A stretch of DNA of 64,000 bases from Cellulomonas sp. WB94 (GCF_003115775.1 NZ_QEES01000002.1:992001-1056000); one strand, 5' to 3'; positions 9,894-18,181 are shown, counted from the first letter of the stretch. Numbers and translations are program-made. Notes: a model not told the origin generated them from the sequence alone.

Positions 9894-12019
9894 CGGGTCA
9901 CCGCCACGAGGACGTCCCACGAGCCGAGGGTCACGGAGTCGCCGGCAGCGAGCGTCCCACCGGGGGCGTCGGCGGGCGGCGGGTCCGCCGGGGCGTCACC
10001 GCGCGCGGCGACGAGGACGTCGAGATCGATCGGGGCTGTCACGGTCGCGGCCTCCCAGGACCAGTTGTGCACGACGTGCACGCGGGTGCCGTCCGGTCGG
10101 GTCGACGTGTGGACGGTAACGCTTGCCGGGACGTCGGCCCACGCCGCGAGCGGCTCCGGGACGAGCCACGCGGCGAGCGAGCGGGCGAGCCCGACACCTG
10201 GAACCGTACCGACGACAGTGATCCGGCCGGCACCGTGCGGGTGTGTCGTCACTGCCGACCACGCGCCCAGGTGGGGGTGGACGTAGCGCGCGAGCACCTC
10301 GGCACCGTCGGCCACCAGGCCCTCGGCCCACGCGGTCGCCTCGCCCGTCAGCGCGCCCGCCACCGGGACGGGGTCGGGGAGGTTGTTGAGCTCGTCGTAC
10401 CAGACGCCTGCCGGCGAGGACAGCCGGGCCGGCTGGACCTCGTCGCGGGCCCGGGCCTCGTGGTCGGCGTACGCGGTCCGGGGGCCGACGACGAGGTGGC
10501 CGCCCCCGTCCGCGTACCGCAGGAGCCAGTCGAGGTCGGCGTCCGACGCCGGGTAGTAGCCGGCGGCGACGAGCACGGGCAGGCGGCGCACGACGTCGGA
10601 AGGGTCCTCGTCGAACAGGTAGCGCGGGCGGACCACCCGGACCTGGAGGCCGGCATCGAAGGCGCCCCGGTAGAACGCGCCGACGATCCGGGGGTAGCTG
10701 TTCGGGTCCCCGGTGCCGTCGGGCTTCTGGAGCGGCGGCTGGGCGGCGAGCGCGAAGCGCGCGCCGGTCGAGGCAAGGATGGCGATGTCGGCATCCGGGG
10801 TCGCGTCAGCCAGCACGCTCCCGGTCCGCGCGAGCTCGGCGCCGAGGAGCGCGATCTCGCGGTAGGCCCGGCCGGGCACCCCGCTGTGCGGCAGCACACC
10901 ACCCCAGTACGTCTCCGCGCCGTAGTGCAGCGTGTGCCAGTGCCAGTACTCGACCATGCGTGCGCCCCGGCTCACGAGCGCCCAGGCGGCCTGCCGCCAC
11001 TGGCCCGGGTAGGCCGGGTTGTTGGTGCTCGGGCCGCCGATGGACTGGGCGTCGGTCTCGGTCACCCAGAACGGCTCGCCGCGGCTCGAGAACATCGTGT
11101 CGCCGCTCTGGAACAGGGCCCACGTGCCGTTCGTCGTCCAGTACTGCAGCCGCTGCGACGCGTTCGGGTGGGTCAGGCCGTCCTGCATCGCGTAGTACGG
11201 GTTGCCGCTGGTCACGTCGAGGACCGACGCGAGGTCGGCGTCCTCGAGCGCGGGTCGGTCGTAGGAGATGCAGGTGGTGACGACCTGGTCCGGGCGCGCG
11301 AGCTTGCGGACCGCACGGGCCTGCCAGTCGATCATCTCCGTGGTCAGCACCGCCTGGAACCGCCGCCAGGCCAGGTCGTACTGCGGCTGGGCGTTGCCGT
11401 CCGGGGTCCACAGGTCCGCCCAGGTGGACAGCCGGTGCGACCAGTAGACGAGCCCCCACTCCCGGTTGAGGGTCTCGACGTCGCCGTAGGTGTCGCGGAG
11501 GTGGTCGACGAACCGCTCGAACACGCCCCGGTTGTGCAGCAGGTGCAGGCCGGGCTCGTTGTCGACCTGGTACGCGACGACGGCGGGGTGGTCGCGATAC
11601 CGCTCGACGATCTGCGTGAGGATGCGCTCGGCGTGGAAGCGGAAGGCAGGGTGCGTGTAGTCGACCTCCTGGCGGGCGCCCCAGCCCATCCGGTGCCCGG
11701 TGCGGTCCTCGCCCGCGATCTCCGGGTACCGCCGGACCAGCCACATCGGGACCGCGTACGTCGGGGTCCCGATGACGACGTCGATGCCGCGGGCGTGCGC
11801 CCCGTCGAGGACCGGCTCGAGCCAGTCGAGGTCGAAGCTGCCGTCCTCGGGCTCCCACGTCGACCAGACCGACTCCCCGACGCGGATCACCGAGAACCCG
11901 GCGGCCTGCATCAGGTCGAGGTCCCGCTCCAGGGTCTCCGGCTTCGGGTCCTGACCCGGCCCGGCGTACTCGTAGTAGTAGGCCGCGCCGAAGAGGACGG
12001 TCTGGTGCTGGATTGCCAT
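9890..12019 (-). CDS. GH42 beta-galactosidase (copy 2, divergent)
   Basis: A 709-aa GH42-type enzyme, much diverged from its neighbour. Acid/base Glu155 lies in YQVDNEPGLH and nucleophile Glu321 in PFWVTETDAQ. The zinc cysteine cluster of copy 1 is absent. The start MAIQHQTVLFGAAYYYEY at 12019 follows the permease stop by 26 bases; the frame stays open far upstream, but that stretch is a shadow of the permease gene. It is co-transcribed with the ABC transporter and overlaps the next GH42 start. Two GH42 enzymes of different subtypes in one operon suggest that different linkages are handled. Family membership is secure. Confidence 0.9.
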   Translation of the reverse strand: MAIQHQTVLFGAAYYYEYAGPGQDPKPETLERDLDLMQAAGFSVIRVGESVWSTWEPEDGSFDLDWLEPVLDGAHARGIDVVIGTPTYAVPMWLVRRYPEIAGEDRTGHRMGWGARQEVDYTHPAFRFHAERILTQIVERYRDHPAVVAYQVDNEPGLHLLHNRGVFERFVDHLRDTYGDVETLNREWGLVYWSHRLSTWADLWTPDGNAQPQYDLAWRRFQAVLTTEMIDWQARAVRKLARPDQVVTTCISYDRPALEDADLASVLDVTSGNPYYAMQDGLTHPNASQRLQYWTTNGTWALFQSGDTMFSSRGEPFWVTETDAQSIGGPSTNNPAYPGQWRQAAWALVSRGARMVEYWHWHTLHYGAETYWGGVLPHSGVPGRAYREIALLGAELARTGSVLADATPDADIAILASTGARFALAAQPPLQKPDGTGDPNSYPRIVGAFYRGAFDAGLQVRVVRPRYLFDEDPSDVVRRLPVLVAAGYYPASDADLDWLLRYADGGGHLVVGPRTAYADHEARARDEVQPARLSSPAGVWYDELNNLPDPVPVAGALTGEATAWAEGLVADGAEVLARYVHPHLGAWSAVTTHPHGAGRITVVGTVPGVGLARSLAAWLVPEPLAAWADVPASVTVHTSTRPDGTRVHVVHNWSWEAATVTAPIDLDVLVAARGDAPADPPPADAPGGTLAAGDSVTLGSWDVLVAVTR

Positions 12020-12045
12020 GTGTGTGTTCTCCACCTTGTCGGGGG

Positions 12046-12999
12046 TCAGCCCTTGACGGCACCGCTGGCGAGGCCGGACTGCCAGTAGCGCTGAAGGAAC
12101 AGGAAGGCGATGACGAGCGGGATGATCGAGAGGAAGGAGCCGGTGATGATGCTCGAGAAGAGGGCCCGCGAACCCGAGCCGCCGGCGGCGGTCGCCTGCC
12201 ACTGGGCCAGGCCGACCGTCAGCGGGTACAGGTCCGGGCTGTTGAGCATGATCAGGGGCAGGAAGTAGTTGTTCCAGGTCGACACCAGGGCGAACAGGAG
12301 CACCGTGACCAGGCCCGGGGAGAGCAGCCGGAGGGCGACGGTGAAGAAGATGCGCAGCTCGCCCGCGCCGTCCACGCGTGCGGCCTCGATCAGCGTGTCG
12401 TCGACCGAGTCGGCGGCGTAGACCCGCATGAGGTAGACCCCGAACGGGCTCGCCAGCGACGGCAGGATGACCGCCCACGGCGTGTTCGTGAGGCCGGCGT
12501 TGGCGAACAGCAGGTAGGTCGGGATGGTGAGTGCCGTCATCGGGATCATGATCGCGCCGAGGATCCCGCTGAAGATCGCGTTGCCACCGGGGAACCGGTA
12601 CTTGGCGAACGCGTACCCGGCCATCGTCGCCAGGAACGCCGAGCCCACCGCGCTGGTCACGGAGTACACGAGCGAGTTCCGCAGCCAGAGCAGGTACACG
12701 CCGTTGTCCGACGTGAACACCGTCTGGATGTTGACCCACAACGAGTTCGTGCTCGAGAACCAGAGCCCGAAGGTGGAGAACAGGTTCGCGTTGGACTTGG
12801 TCGATGCGACCAGGAGCCACCACAGCGGGATGAGGAAGTAGAGCAGGACGGCGCACATCACGACGGTCAGCACGATGCTGCGGCGCGGCCGGTCGGAGGA
12901 GTACGCGCGGGACCTGCGGCTGCGCTGCCGAGGGGGCGAGGGGCGGTCGAGGGGGCTGCCGGTCCGGGTCGGCCCGCCGGCGGCGGTCTGCGTGGTCAT
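12046..12999 (-). CDS. Sugar ABC transporter permease (MalG type)
   Basis: A 317-aa inner-membrane permease with six hydrophobic segments. The EAA loop reads EAARVDGAGELRIFFTVALR, and the ending YWQSGLASGAVKG is characteristic of MalG-type subunits. The N-terminal 35 residues are polar and Arg-rich. The start at 12999 overlaps the stop of the upstream permease (ATGA), which fixes it. It pairs with the MalF-type permease and the lipoprotein encoded upstream; no ATPase gene is present in the operon. Confidence 0.93.
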   Translation of the reverse strand: MTTQTAAGGPTRTGSPLDRPSPPRQRSRRSRAYSSDRPRRSIVLTVVMCAVLLYFLIPLWWLLVASTKSNANLFSTFGLWFSSTNSLWVNIQTVFTSDNGVYLLWLRNSLVYSVTSAVGSAFLATMAGYAFAKYRFPGGNAIFSGILGAIMIPMTALTIPTYLLFANAGLTNTPWAVILPSLASPFGVYLMRVYAADSVDDTLIEAARVDGAGELRIFFTVALRLLSPGLVTVLLFALVSTWNNYFLPLIMLNSPDLYPLTVGLAQWQATAAGGSGSRALFSSIITGSFLSIIPLVIAFLFLQRYWQSGLASGAVKG

Positions 13000-13955
13000 C
13001 GTGCTGCACGCTCCTTGCGCTGGGTGGACAGCTGCACGGAGTACGACACGACCATGATCACGACGCCGAGGATGAAGGCGATCGCGGCCGCATAGTTGCT
13101 GTCCCGGTTGATGAACGCGAGGTTGTACGCGTACATGTTCGGCGTGTAGTCGATGCCGATGACGTTGGGGGCGATGGTCCGCAGGAGGTTCGGCTCGTTG
13201 AAGAGCTGGAACGAGCCGATCACCGAGAAGATCGCCGTGAGGATGATCGCCGGGCGGATGGCCGGGATCTTGATGCTCCAGGCCGTGCGCACCCGGCCGG
13301 CGCCGTCCACCGCCGCGGCGTCGAAGAGCTCGCTCGGGATGGACCGCAGGGCGGCGTACAAGATGATCATGTTGTAGCCGATGAACTCCCACGAGACGAT
13401 GTTCATGATCGAGCCGAGCATCCAGTTCTGGGACAGGAACGGCGGCGCGGAGATGTGCAGGTTCTTGGCGATCTGGGCGGCGGGACCGAAGTCCGGGCCG
13501 TAGAGGTACCCCCACATCAGCGCGGCGATGACGCTCGGCACGGCGTAGGGGATGAAGATGCCGAGCCGGACGAAGCGCTGCAGGTACAGGACGCCCGAGT
13601 CGAGCAGCAGGGCGAACACCAGCGCGAGGCCGAGCATGATCGGCACCTGGATGAGCAGGAAGATCGCCATCCGGCCGACGCCGGTGAGGAACGACGAGTC
13701 GGTGAGGGCCCGCGTGTAGTTGTCGAGAGCGACGAAGGTGGTGCCGCCCACGAGCTGGTCGCGGAACAGGCTGAGGTAGCCGGAGTACACGAGCGGAACG
13801 ACGATGAACAGGGCGAACACGACCACGAAGGGCGTGATCAGGATGTAGGCGGCCGCGTTCTCGCGACGGCGCATCGGCGACGGGCCCCGGCGTCTGACCG
13901 GCTCGGTGGGCGTCGTCGGCGGCCCCTGGGGCAGACGGACATCAGCTGCAGTCAT
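12996..13955 (-). CDS. Sugar ABC transporter permease (MalF type)
   Basis: A 319-aa permease with six transmembrane segments and an EAA loop DAAAVDGAGRVRTAWSIKIP. After a 30-residue polar N-terminus the first membrane segment reads AAYILITPFVVVFALFIVVP. It lies directly after a strong intercistronic hairpin that separates it from the binding-protein gene and overlaps the next permease by four bases. Together they form the channel for a galactoside or oligosaccharide importer; the substrate is inferred from the linked GH42 genes. Confidence 0.93.
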   Translation of the reverse strand: MTAADVRLPQGPPTTPTEPVRRRGPSPMRRRENAAAYILITPFVVVFALFIVVPLVYSGYLSLFRDQLVGGTTFVALDNYTRALTDSSFLTGVGRMAIFLLIQVPIMLGLALVFALLLDSGVLYLQRFVRLGIFIPYAVPSVIAALMWGYLYGPDFGPAAQIAKNLHISAPPFLSQNWMLGSIMNIVSWEFIGYNMIILYAALRSIPSELFDAAAVDGAGRVRTAWSIKIPAIRPAIILTAIFSVIGSFQLFNEPNLLRTIAPNVIGIDYTPNMYAYNLAFINRDSNYAAAIAFILGVVIMVVSYSVQLSTQRKERAAR

Positions 13956-13980
13956 GGTGGTCTCCTGGATCGAGCGGGGT

Positions 13981-14019
13981 GTGCCGCCCCACGCCCACGC
14001 AGCGGGCGTGGGGCGGCAC
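13981..14019 (-). terminator. Strong hairpin between binding-protein and permease genes
   Basis: A perfect 16-bp stem (13981-13996 with 14004-14019) closes a 7-base loop ACGCAGC. It lies 6 bases after the binding-protein stop on the minus strand. No T-run follows. Such hairpins commonly keep binding-protein mRNA in excess over permease mRNA, and that role is inferred here. Confidence 0.65.
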
Positions 14020-14025
14020 CTTCCA

Positions 14026-15408
14026 CTACTTGACGGTGAAGCCCTGCTGCTTGGCGTACGTGGTCAGGGCGTCCTGCCACGCCTTCAGCGCGCCGACGAT
14101 GTCGCCCTTGTCAGCGATCGCCTTGCCCACCGACTCCTGGCCGGCGGAGTACGCGTAGTCCATGAACGGCAGCCAGCTGAAGTCCTCCGGCACCGTCTTG
14201 GAGATGTCCGCGAACACCTGGTTGACCTTCTGGCCCCCGTAGAACTCGGGCGCGAGGTCGCTGAACTCCTTGCTCGTGAGCGTGGCGTTCGTCGTCGGGA
14301 ACAGGAACTGCGTGTTCGCCAGCATCAGCGTCGACGCCGGGTCGTGGTTGATCCAGAGCGCGAGCTGCGCCGCGGCGATCGGGTTCTGCGTGCTCTTCAT
14401 CACCGCGTCGGACGAGCCGCCCCAGTTCGCGGAGACCGGCGAGCCGGACGCGTCCCACTGCGGGATGTTCGCGGCACGCCACAGCCCGGAGGTGTTGGCC
14501 GCCGTGCCCTGCAGGAACACCGGGGCCCAGGCCGCCGTCGGCGCCCAGCCGGCGTACTTGCCGTTGGCCAGCCCCTGGTACCAGGTGTCGGTGAAGTCCG
14601 GGTCGACCGAGACGTCACCGGCCTGGATGAGGTCCTGCCAGTACTGCGCGACCTTCGTCGCCTCCGGCGAGGTGACGTTGATCGTGACCTGCTTGTCGCC
14701 GTCCCAGCCGAACGGCCGGGCGCCGGCCTGCCACAGCATGGCCGTGAACTGGCCCATGTCGTTGCCCGGCATGTTCGTCAGGTAGACGTTCGGGTCGGCC
14801 GCGTGCAGCGTCTTCGCGGCGGTGGCGAACTCGTCCCACGTCGTCGGCACGGCGATGTTGTGGGCCTTGAGGATGTCGTCGCGGTACAGCCCTCCCATGG
14901 GGCCCGAGTCCTGCGGGATGCTCCAGATCTTCGAGCCGTCCGTCGACAGGACCTGCTTCCACACCCACGGCACGTAGTCCGCGCTGGTGCTCGCCGGGAT
15001 GTACGGCGTCAGGTCGAGCAGGTTGTCACCGAGGGCGAACGACTGCACGTGCTGGAACTCGATCTGGGCGACGTCAGGCGCGCCCTTGCCGGCCTGCAGC
15101 GCGCTGCGCATCTTCTTGTAGTGGTCGGCGCCCTGGCCGACGTTGACGACGTCGACGGTGATCGCCGGGTAGGCAGCCTCGAAGAGCTTGACCTCGTTCT
15201 CGATGTCCGGGACCCACGTCCAGAACGTGAGCTTCGTCGGCGTCGTCATCGCCTTGTCGATGTCCGCCTGGCTGATCGCCGCTGCGGGGCCGGTCGCCTT
15301 GTCGCCCGAGCCACCACCGCTGCACGCCGTGAGCGCCAGTGCGGCGACAGCCATCCCTGCGGTCAGTCCCATGGCCTGACGACGCCACGTGATCTTCGTT
15401 CTCGACAT
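14026..15408 (-). CDS. Extracellular sugar-binding lipoprotein of an ABC transporter
   Basis: A 460-aa family-1 solute-binding protein. The signal peptide starts MSRTKITWRRQ and ends in the lipobox LTAC, so the mature protein is lipid-anchored outside the membrane. The body resembles MalE-like oligosaccharide binders (KLTFWTWVPDIENEVKLFE, then WSIPQDSGPMGGLY). The ATG at 15408 has AAGGAG 8 bases before it; an in-frame start further upstream has no such support. It is the first structural gene after the LacI gene and is followed by the strong hairpin. The ligand is probably a beta-galactoside, judged only from operon partners. Confidence 0.93.
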   Translation of the reverse strand: MSRTKITWRRQAMGLTAGMAVAALALTACSGGGSGDKATGPAAAISQADIDKAMTTPTKLTFWTWVPDIENEVKLFEAAYPAITVDVVNVGQGADHYKKMRSALQAGKGAPDVAQIEFQHVQSFALGDNLLDLTPYIPASTSADYVPWVWKQVLSTDGSKIWSIPQDSGPMGGLYRDDILKAHNIAVPTTWDEFATAAKTLHAADPNVYLTNMPGNDMGQFTAMLWQAGARPFGWDGDKQVTINVTSPEATKVAQYWQDLIQAGDVSVDPDFTDTWYQGLANGKYAGWAPTAAWAPVFLQGTAANTSGLWRAANIPQWDASGSPVSANWGGSSDAVMKSTQNPIAAAQLALWINHDPASTLMLANTQFLFPTTNATLTSKEFSDLAPEFYGGQKVNQVFADISKTVPEDFSWLPFMDYAYSAGQESVGKAIADKGDIVGALKAWQDALTTYAKQQGFTVK

Positions 15409-15452
15409 GCTCCACTCCTTCGTGTTCCATGCGGGCGTTCTGGTGGGGTCCG

Positions 15453-16490
15453 TCATCGCCGGGCTGGCGGTGCGGCCGTTGTCTCCCGGATCACGAGCTC
15501 GACCGGGACGTTCTCGCGGCGGTCCTGCGGCCGCGGGTTCTCGATGGCGTCGATGAGCATGCCGACGCCGAAGGTGGCCAGGTAAGCGAGGTCCTGTCGG
15601 ACGGTGGTGAGGGCCCGCGACAGGTAGGCGGCCTCTGGCACGTCGTCGAAACCGACGACGCTCACGTCACCCGGCACGTCGCGTCCGGCCTCCTCGAACG
15701 CGCGCAGGAGGCCGATCGCCATCTGGTCGTTGGCGGCGAAGACCGCAGTGACCTCCGGGTCGGCCGCCAGGGGGCCTCCCAGCTCGTAGCCGGACCGGAC
15801 GCTCCAGTCGCCGCGCACGACGGCCGGCTCCGGTGCGCCGGCGGTCTGGATCGCGCTGCGCCAGCCCTCGAGCCGCAGCTGGGCCGTCCGCCAGTTCCCC
15901 GGGCCGGCGATGTGGTGCACGGTGCGGTGCCCCAGCCCCAGCAGGTGCTCCGTCGCGAGCCGGGCGCCCGACGCCACGTCGACATCTGCCACGATCTCGC
16001 TGGTCGACAGCCCGTACGAGCCCGACAGGCTCAGCACCGGCAGGTCACCGAGGGCACCGGCGTCCAGGGTGAACGCCCCGTCGGGCTCGTTGACGACGAT
16101 CCCGTCGACGCCCTGGTCGACCAGCGAGCGCAGCGACCTCGTGATCGTCGCCGGCTCGTCCTCGAACGTGTTGATGACCGACATCGCGTACCGGGCCCTG
16201 CGGATCGCGCTCTCGGCCGCCAGCATCAGCGAGGACGGGCCGAAGTCCGTCGACCCGACCGACAGCACCCCGATGGTGCGGCTGCGACCGAGGACCAGGT
16301 TGCGGGCGGCGCGGTTGGGCCGGTAGCCCAGCGCGACGATGGCGCCGTTGACGCGCTCGCGCACGGCAGCGCTGACGTGCGGGTCGCCGTTGATGACGCG
16401 GGACACCGTCTTCTGCGACACCCCTGCTGCCCGGGCCACGTCCATGGCCACGACCGGGTGCGGCTTGCTGGCGACGAGCCCGTCGGTCAC
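15453..16490 (-). CDS. LacI-family regulator (copy B), probable repressor of the galactoside operon
   Basis: A 345-aa LacI-type repressor: HTH DVARAAGVSQKTVSRVIN, hinge LGYRPNRAARNLVLG, and a sugar-binding domain with VFAANDQMAIGL and VVGFDDVPEAAYLSRAL. The preferred start is the GTG at 16490, preceded by AAAGGGGA with 7 bases of spacing; an in-frame TTG at 16508 lies before that ribosome-binding site. It heads the operon, 44 bases before the binding-protein gene. Two palindromes and a CRP-like site lie just upstream, so autoregulation with inducer release is likely. It is closely similar to the regulator at 6793-7860. Confidence 0.9.
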   Translation of the reverse strand: MTDGLVASKPHPVVAMDVARAAGVSQKTVSRVINGDPHVSAAVRERVNGAIVALGYRPNRAARNLVLGRSRTIGVLSVGSTDFGPSSLMLAAESAIRRARYAMSVINTFEDEPATITRSLRSLVDQGVDGIVVNEPDGAFTLDAGALGDLPVLSLSGSYGLSTSEIVADVDVASGARLATEHLLGLGHRTVHHIAGPGNWRTAQLRLEGWRSAIQTAGAPEPAVVRGDWSVRSGYELGGPLAADPEVTAVFAANDQMAIGLLRAFEEAGRDVPGDVSVVGFDDVPEAAYLSRALTTVRQDLAYLATFGVGMLIDAIENPRPQDRRENVPVELVIRETTAAPPARR

Positions 16491-16521
16491 GATCTCGTCC
16501 CCTTTCAACGTCGATGTCGAA

Positions 16522-16558
16522 TGACTACGTAGTCAACTACTGGATGTCTACGTAGTCA
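16522..16558. promoter_or_regulatory. Two LacI-type operators in front of the galactoside operon
   Basis: A perfect 14-bp palindrome TGACTACGTAGTCA at 16522-16535 and a near copy TGTCTACGTAGTCA at 16545-16558 share the core CTACGTAG, with centres 23 bases apart. They lie 32-68 bases before the GTG of LacI copy B. The symmetry and position are right for that protein. On the minus strand each copy also contains TTGACT, which could serve as a -35 element, so binding would block promoter access. Confidence 0.75.
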
Positions 16559-16574
16559 AGTGATCTAGGTCACA
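16559..16574. promoter_or_regulatory. CRP/GlxR-like site
   Basis: Read on the minus strand the site is TGTGACCTAGATCACT, which matches the actinobacterial CRP/GlxR consensus TGTGANNTANNTCACA at all but the last defined base. It directly abuts the outer LacI operator and is upstream of it with respect to the galactoside operon, the place expected for catabolite activation by cAMP-CRP. The Crp/Fnr protein encoded at 17497 is a possible but not the most likely ligand. Confidence 0.65.
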
Positions 16575-16642
16575 AAATTGCATCGATCCGGAGCCCGGGG
16601 GCCGCGGGAGCGTGACCACCACCGCCAGTCCCGCGGACGGCC

Positions 16643-16708
16643 GTCGGACCGCGGTCGGACCGCGGTCGGACCGCGGCCGGACCGCCGTCGGACCGCCGTC
16701 GGACCGCC
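16643..16708. repeat. Six tandem copies of an 11-bp unit
   Basis: Units of GTCGGACCGCG: copies 1-3 are identical, copy 4 reads GCCGGACCGCC, and copies 5-6 read GTCGGACCGCC. The block fills much of the space between the galactoside-operon control region and the gene at 16783. The period is close to one helical turn. Confidence 0.85.
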
Positions 16709-16782
16709 CTCGGGCACGGCCCCGTGCGCGGCGCCGGGCGCGAGTCCGCACACGGATCGGAGGCTCTCCGTAGCATCGGTCC

Positions 16783-17463
16783 ATGGCGCTCCTGCACCGG
16801 GCCGAGCTGCGGCCGTCCAAGATCGAGCTCGTCGCGAGCTGGGCACCGACCCAGCCCTGGTTCGAGGCGGGCGCCGGCGCAGAGCTGGCGACCGTCGGTT
16901 CTTTCCGTTTCGACGACCCCGCGGGCGAGGTCGGCATCGAGACGCTGCTCGTCCGGGCGGGTGACGGCCCGGTGATGCAGGTGCCCCTGACCTACCGCGG
17001 ATCGCCGCTCGACGGCGGCGACGCGTGGCTCATCGGCACGATGCAGCACTCCGTCCTGGGCGAGCGGTGGGTGTACGACGGCGCCGGGGACCCCGTCTAC
17101 CTGACCGCTGTCGCGACCGCTGCGCTCACGGGCGGCCGCCAGGCCGACCAGTACGTCGACTCGGGCGGCGAGCTGGTCTTCCGCGAGCCGACGGCTCTCG
17201 TCGTCGGCAGCGGCACGAGCGGCACGCCTGTGCCATCCACGGTGCCGGCCGACACCGTGTCGATGCGGAACGAGCAGGGGTCGACCGTCGTGGAGGCGGG
17301 CGACCTGCGCCTCGTCATCGTCCGTACGGTCCGCGCCGGCGGCCGCTCTGCCCGCCCCCTCGGCACCCTCGACCCGGTCGATGGCGCGCCGTCGGCCGTG
17401 CTGTCCGGCACCTGGTCAGACCAGGCCGAACCGCGGACCCTGGTCGTCGTGCTCGCCAGCTGA
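16783..17463 (+). CDS. CG0192-like protein with maltokinase N-terminal-cap-like fold
   Basis: A 226-aa protein beginning MALLHRAELRPSKIELVASW and containing VPLTYRGSPLDGGDAWLIGT and GERWVYDGAGDPVYL, segments shared with the N-terminal cap domain of actinobacterial maltokinases and with the CG0192 family. There is no kinase domain, so catalysis is not expected. No signal peptide or membrane segment. It lies 33 bases upstream of the Crp/Fnr gene in the same direction. The family is recognised with moderate certainty; its role, perhaps in alpha-glucan metabolism, is unproven. Confidence 0.7.
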   Translation: MALLHRAELRPSKIELVASWAPTQPWFEAGAGAELATVGSFRFDDPAGEVGIETLLVRAGDGPVMQVPLTYRGSPLDGGDAWLIGTMQHSVLGERWVYDGAGDPVYLTAVATAALTGGRQADQYVDSGGELVFREPTALVVGSGTSGTPVPSTVPADTVSMRNEQGSTVVEAGDLRLVIVRTVRAGGRSARPLGTLDPVDGAPSAVLSGTWSDQAEPRTLVVVLAS

Positions 17464-17496
17464 GCTCGGCCGACGCGGGATTCGTAGGCTGGGGGC

Positions 17497-18177
17497 ATGG
17501 CCGACACCTGCGTCGCGCGCGTCCCGGTCTTCGCGAGCCTCTCGCCGGACGACCAGCACCGGGTCGAGACCCTGGCGCGGCCGACCCACCTGCATGCGGG
17601 TGAGACGGCGTACTCCGCCGACGACGACGTGTCGCAGCTCATGGTCCTGCACACGGGCCGCCTCAAGATCTTCCGGCTCTCGGCCGACGGGTCCGAGCAG
17701 CTCGTCCGGGTGCTGCTGCCCGGCGAGTTCACCGGCGAGGCCTCGGTGTTCACGGGGCAGCGGCCCGACAGCTACGCCACCGCGCTGGACGAGAGCCGGC
17801 TCTGCGTGTTCCGCCATGACGATCTCAGGGCCTTGATCACCCAGCACCCCGACATCGGCCTGCGGATGCTGGCCGCGGTGAGCGAGCGGCTCTCCGACAC
17901 CGAGCGCCGACTCGGCTCACTGACCTCCCGCGGCGTCGAGGGCCGTCTGGCCGACTACCTCCTCGGCCTACCCAGCGCCTGGCGGGACGGCATCGCGACG
18001 GTGACCCTGCCGCTGGCCAAGAAGGACGTGGCCGCGCTGCTCGACACGACCCCCGAGAGCTTCAGCCGGGCGCTGAAGGGCCTCGCCGCCCAGGGGCTGA
18101 TCGTCGTCGGTGCGGGGCGGTCGGTGTCGATCACGCAGCCTGACCGGCTCCAGCGGCTGGTCGACGTGGTGGCGTGA
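17497..18177 (+). CDS. Crp/Fnr-family transcriptional regulator
   Basis: A 226-aa regulator: an N-terminal cyclic-nucleotide-binding-like beta roll with VLLPGEFTGEASVFTG, a long dimer helix, and a C-terminal winged HTH with LAKKDVAALLDTTPESFSRAL. The recognition helix carries E-S-F-S-R, the E-x-x-S-R pattern of FNR-type rather than CRP-type DNA readers. The cysteine set needed for an FNR iron-sulfur cluster is missing, and the cAMP-contact arginine pattern is not obvious, so the signal is unknown. It ends before an 18-bp direct repeat and a small hairpin. The nearest redox-type candidate target is the hydrogenase operon about 9.5 kb away. Confidence 0.85.
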   Translation: MADTCVARVPVFASLSPDDQHRVETLARPTHLHAGETAYSADDDVSQLMVLHTGRLKIFRLSADGSEQLVRVLLPGEFTGEASVFTGQRPDSYATALDESRLCVFRHDDLRALITQHPDIGLRMLAAVSERLSDTERRLGSLTSRGVEGRLADYLLGLPSAWRDGIATVTLPLAKKDVAALLDTTPESFSRALKGLAAQGLIVVGAGRSVSITQPDRLQRLVDVVA

Positions 18178-18181
18178 CGCG

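Noticed and set aside
9890-13009. A single 1039-codon open frame on the minus strand
   Set aside because: Only the part from 12019 down reads as GH42; the upstream part is a shadow of the MalG-type permease gene, which has its own start and family motifs in another frame.
12046-13515. A 489-codon frame suggesting a longer permease
   Set aside because: The MalG-type start at 12999 overlaps the MalF-type stop; the rest is antigenic frame noise within the MalF-type gene.
16643-16708. CRISPR-like array
   Set aside because: Units are 11 bp, contiguous and without spacers, and no cas genes are present.
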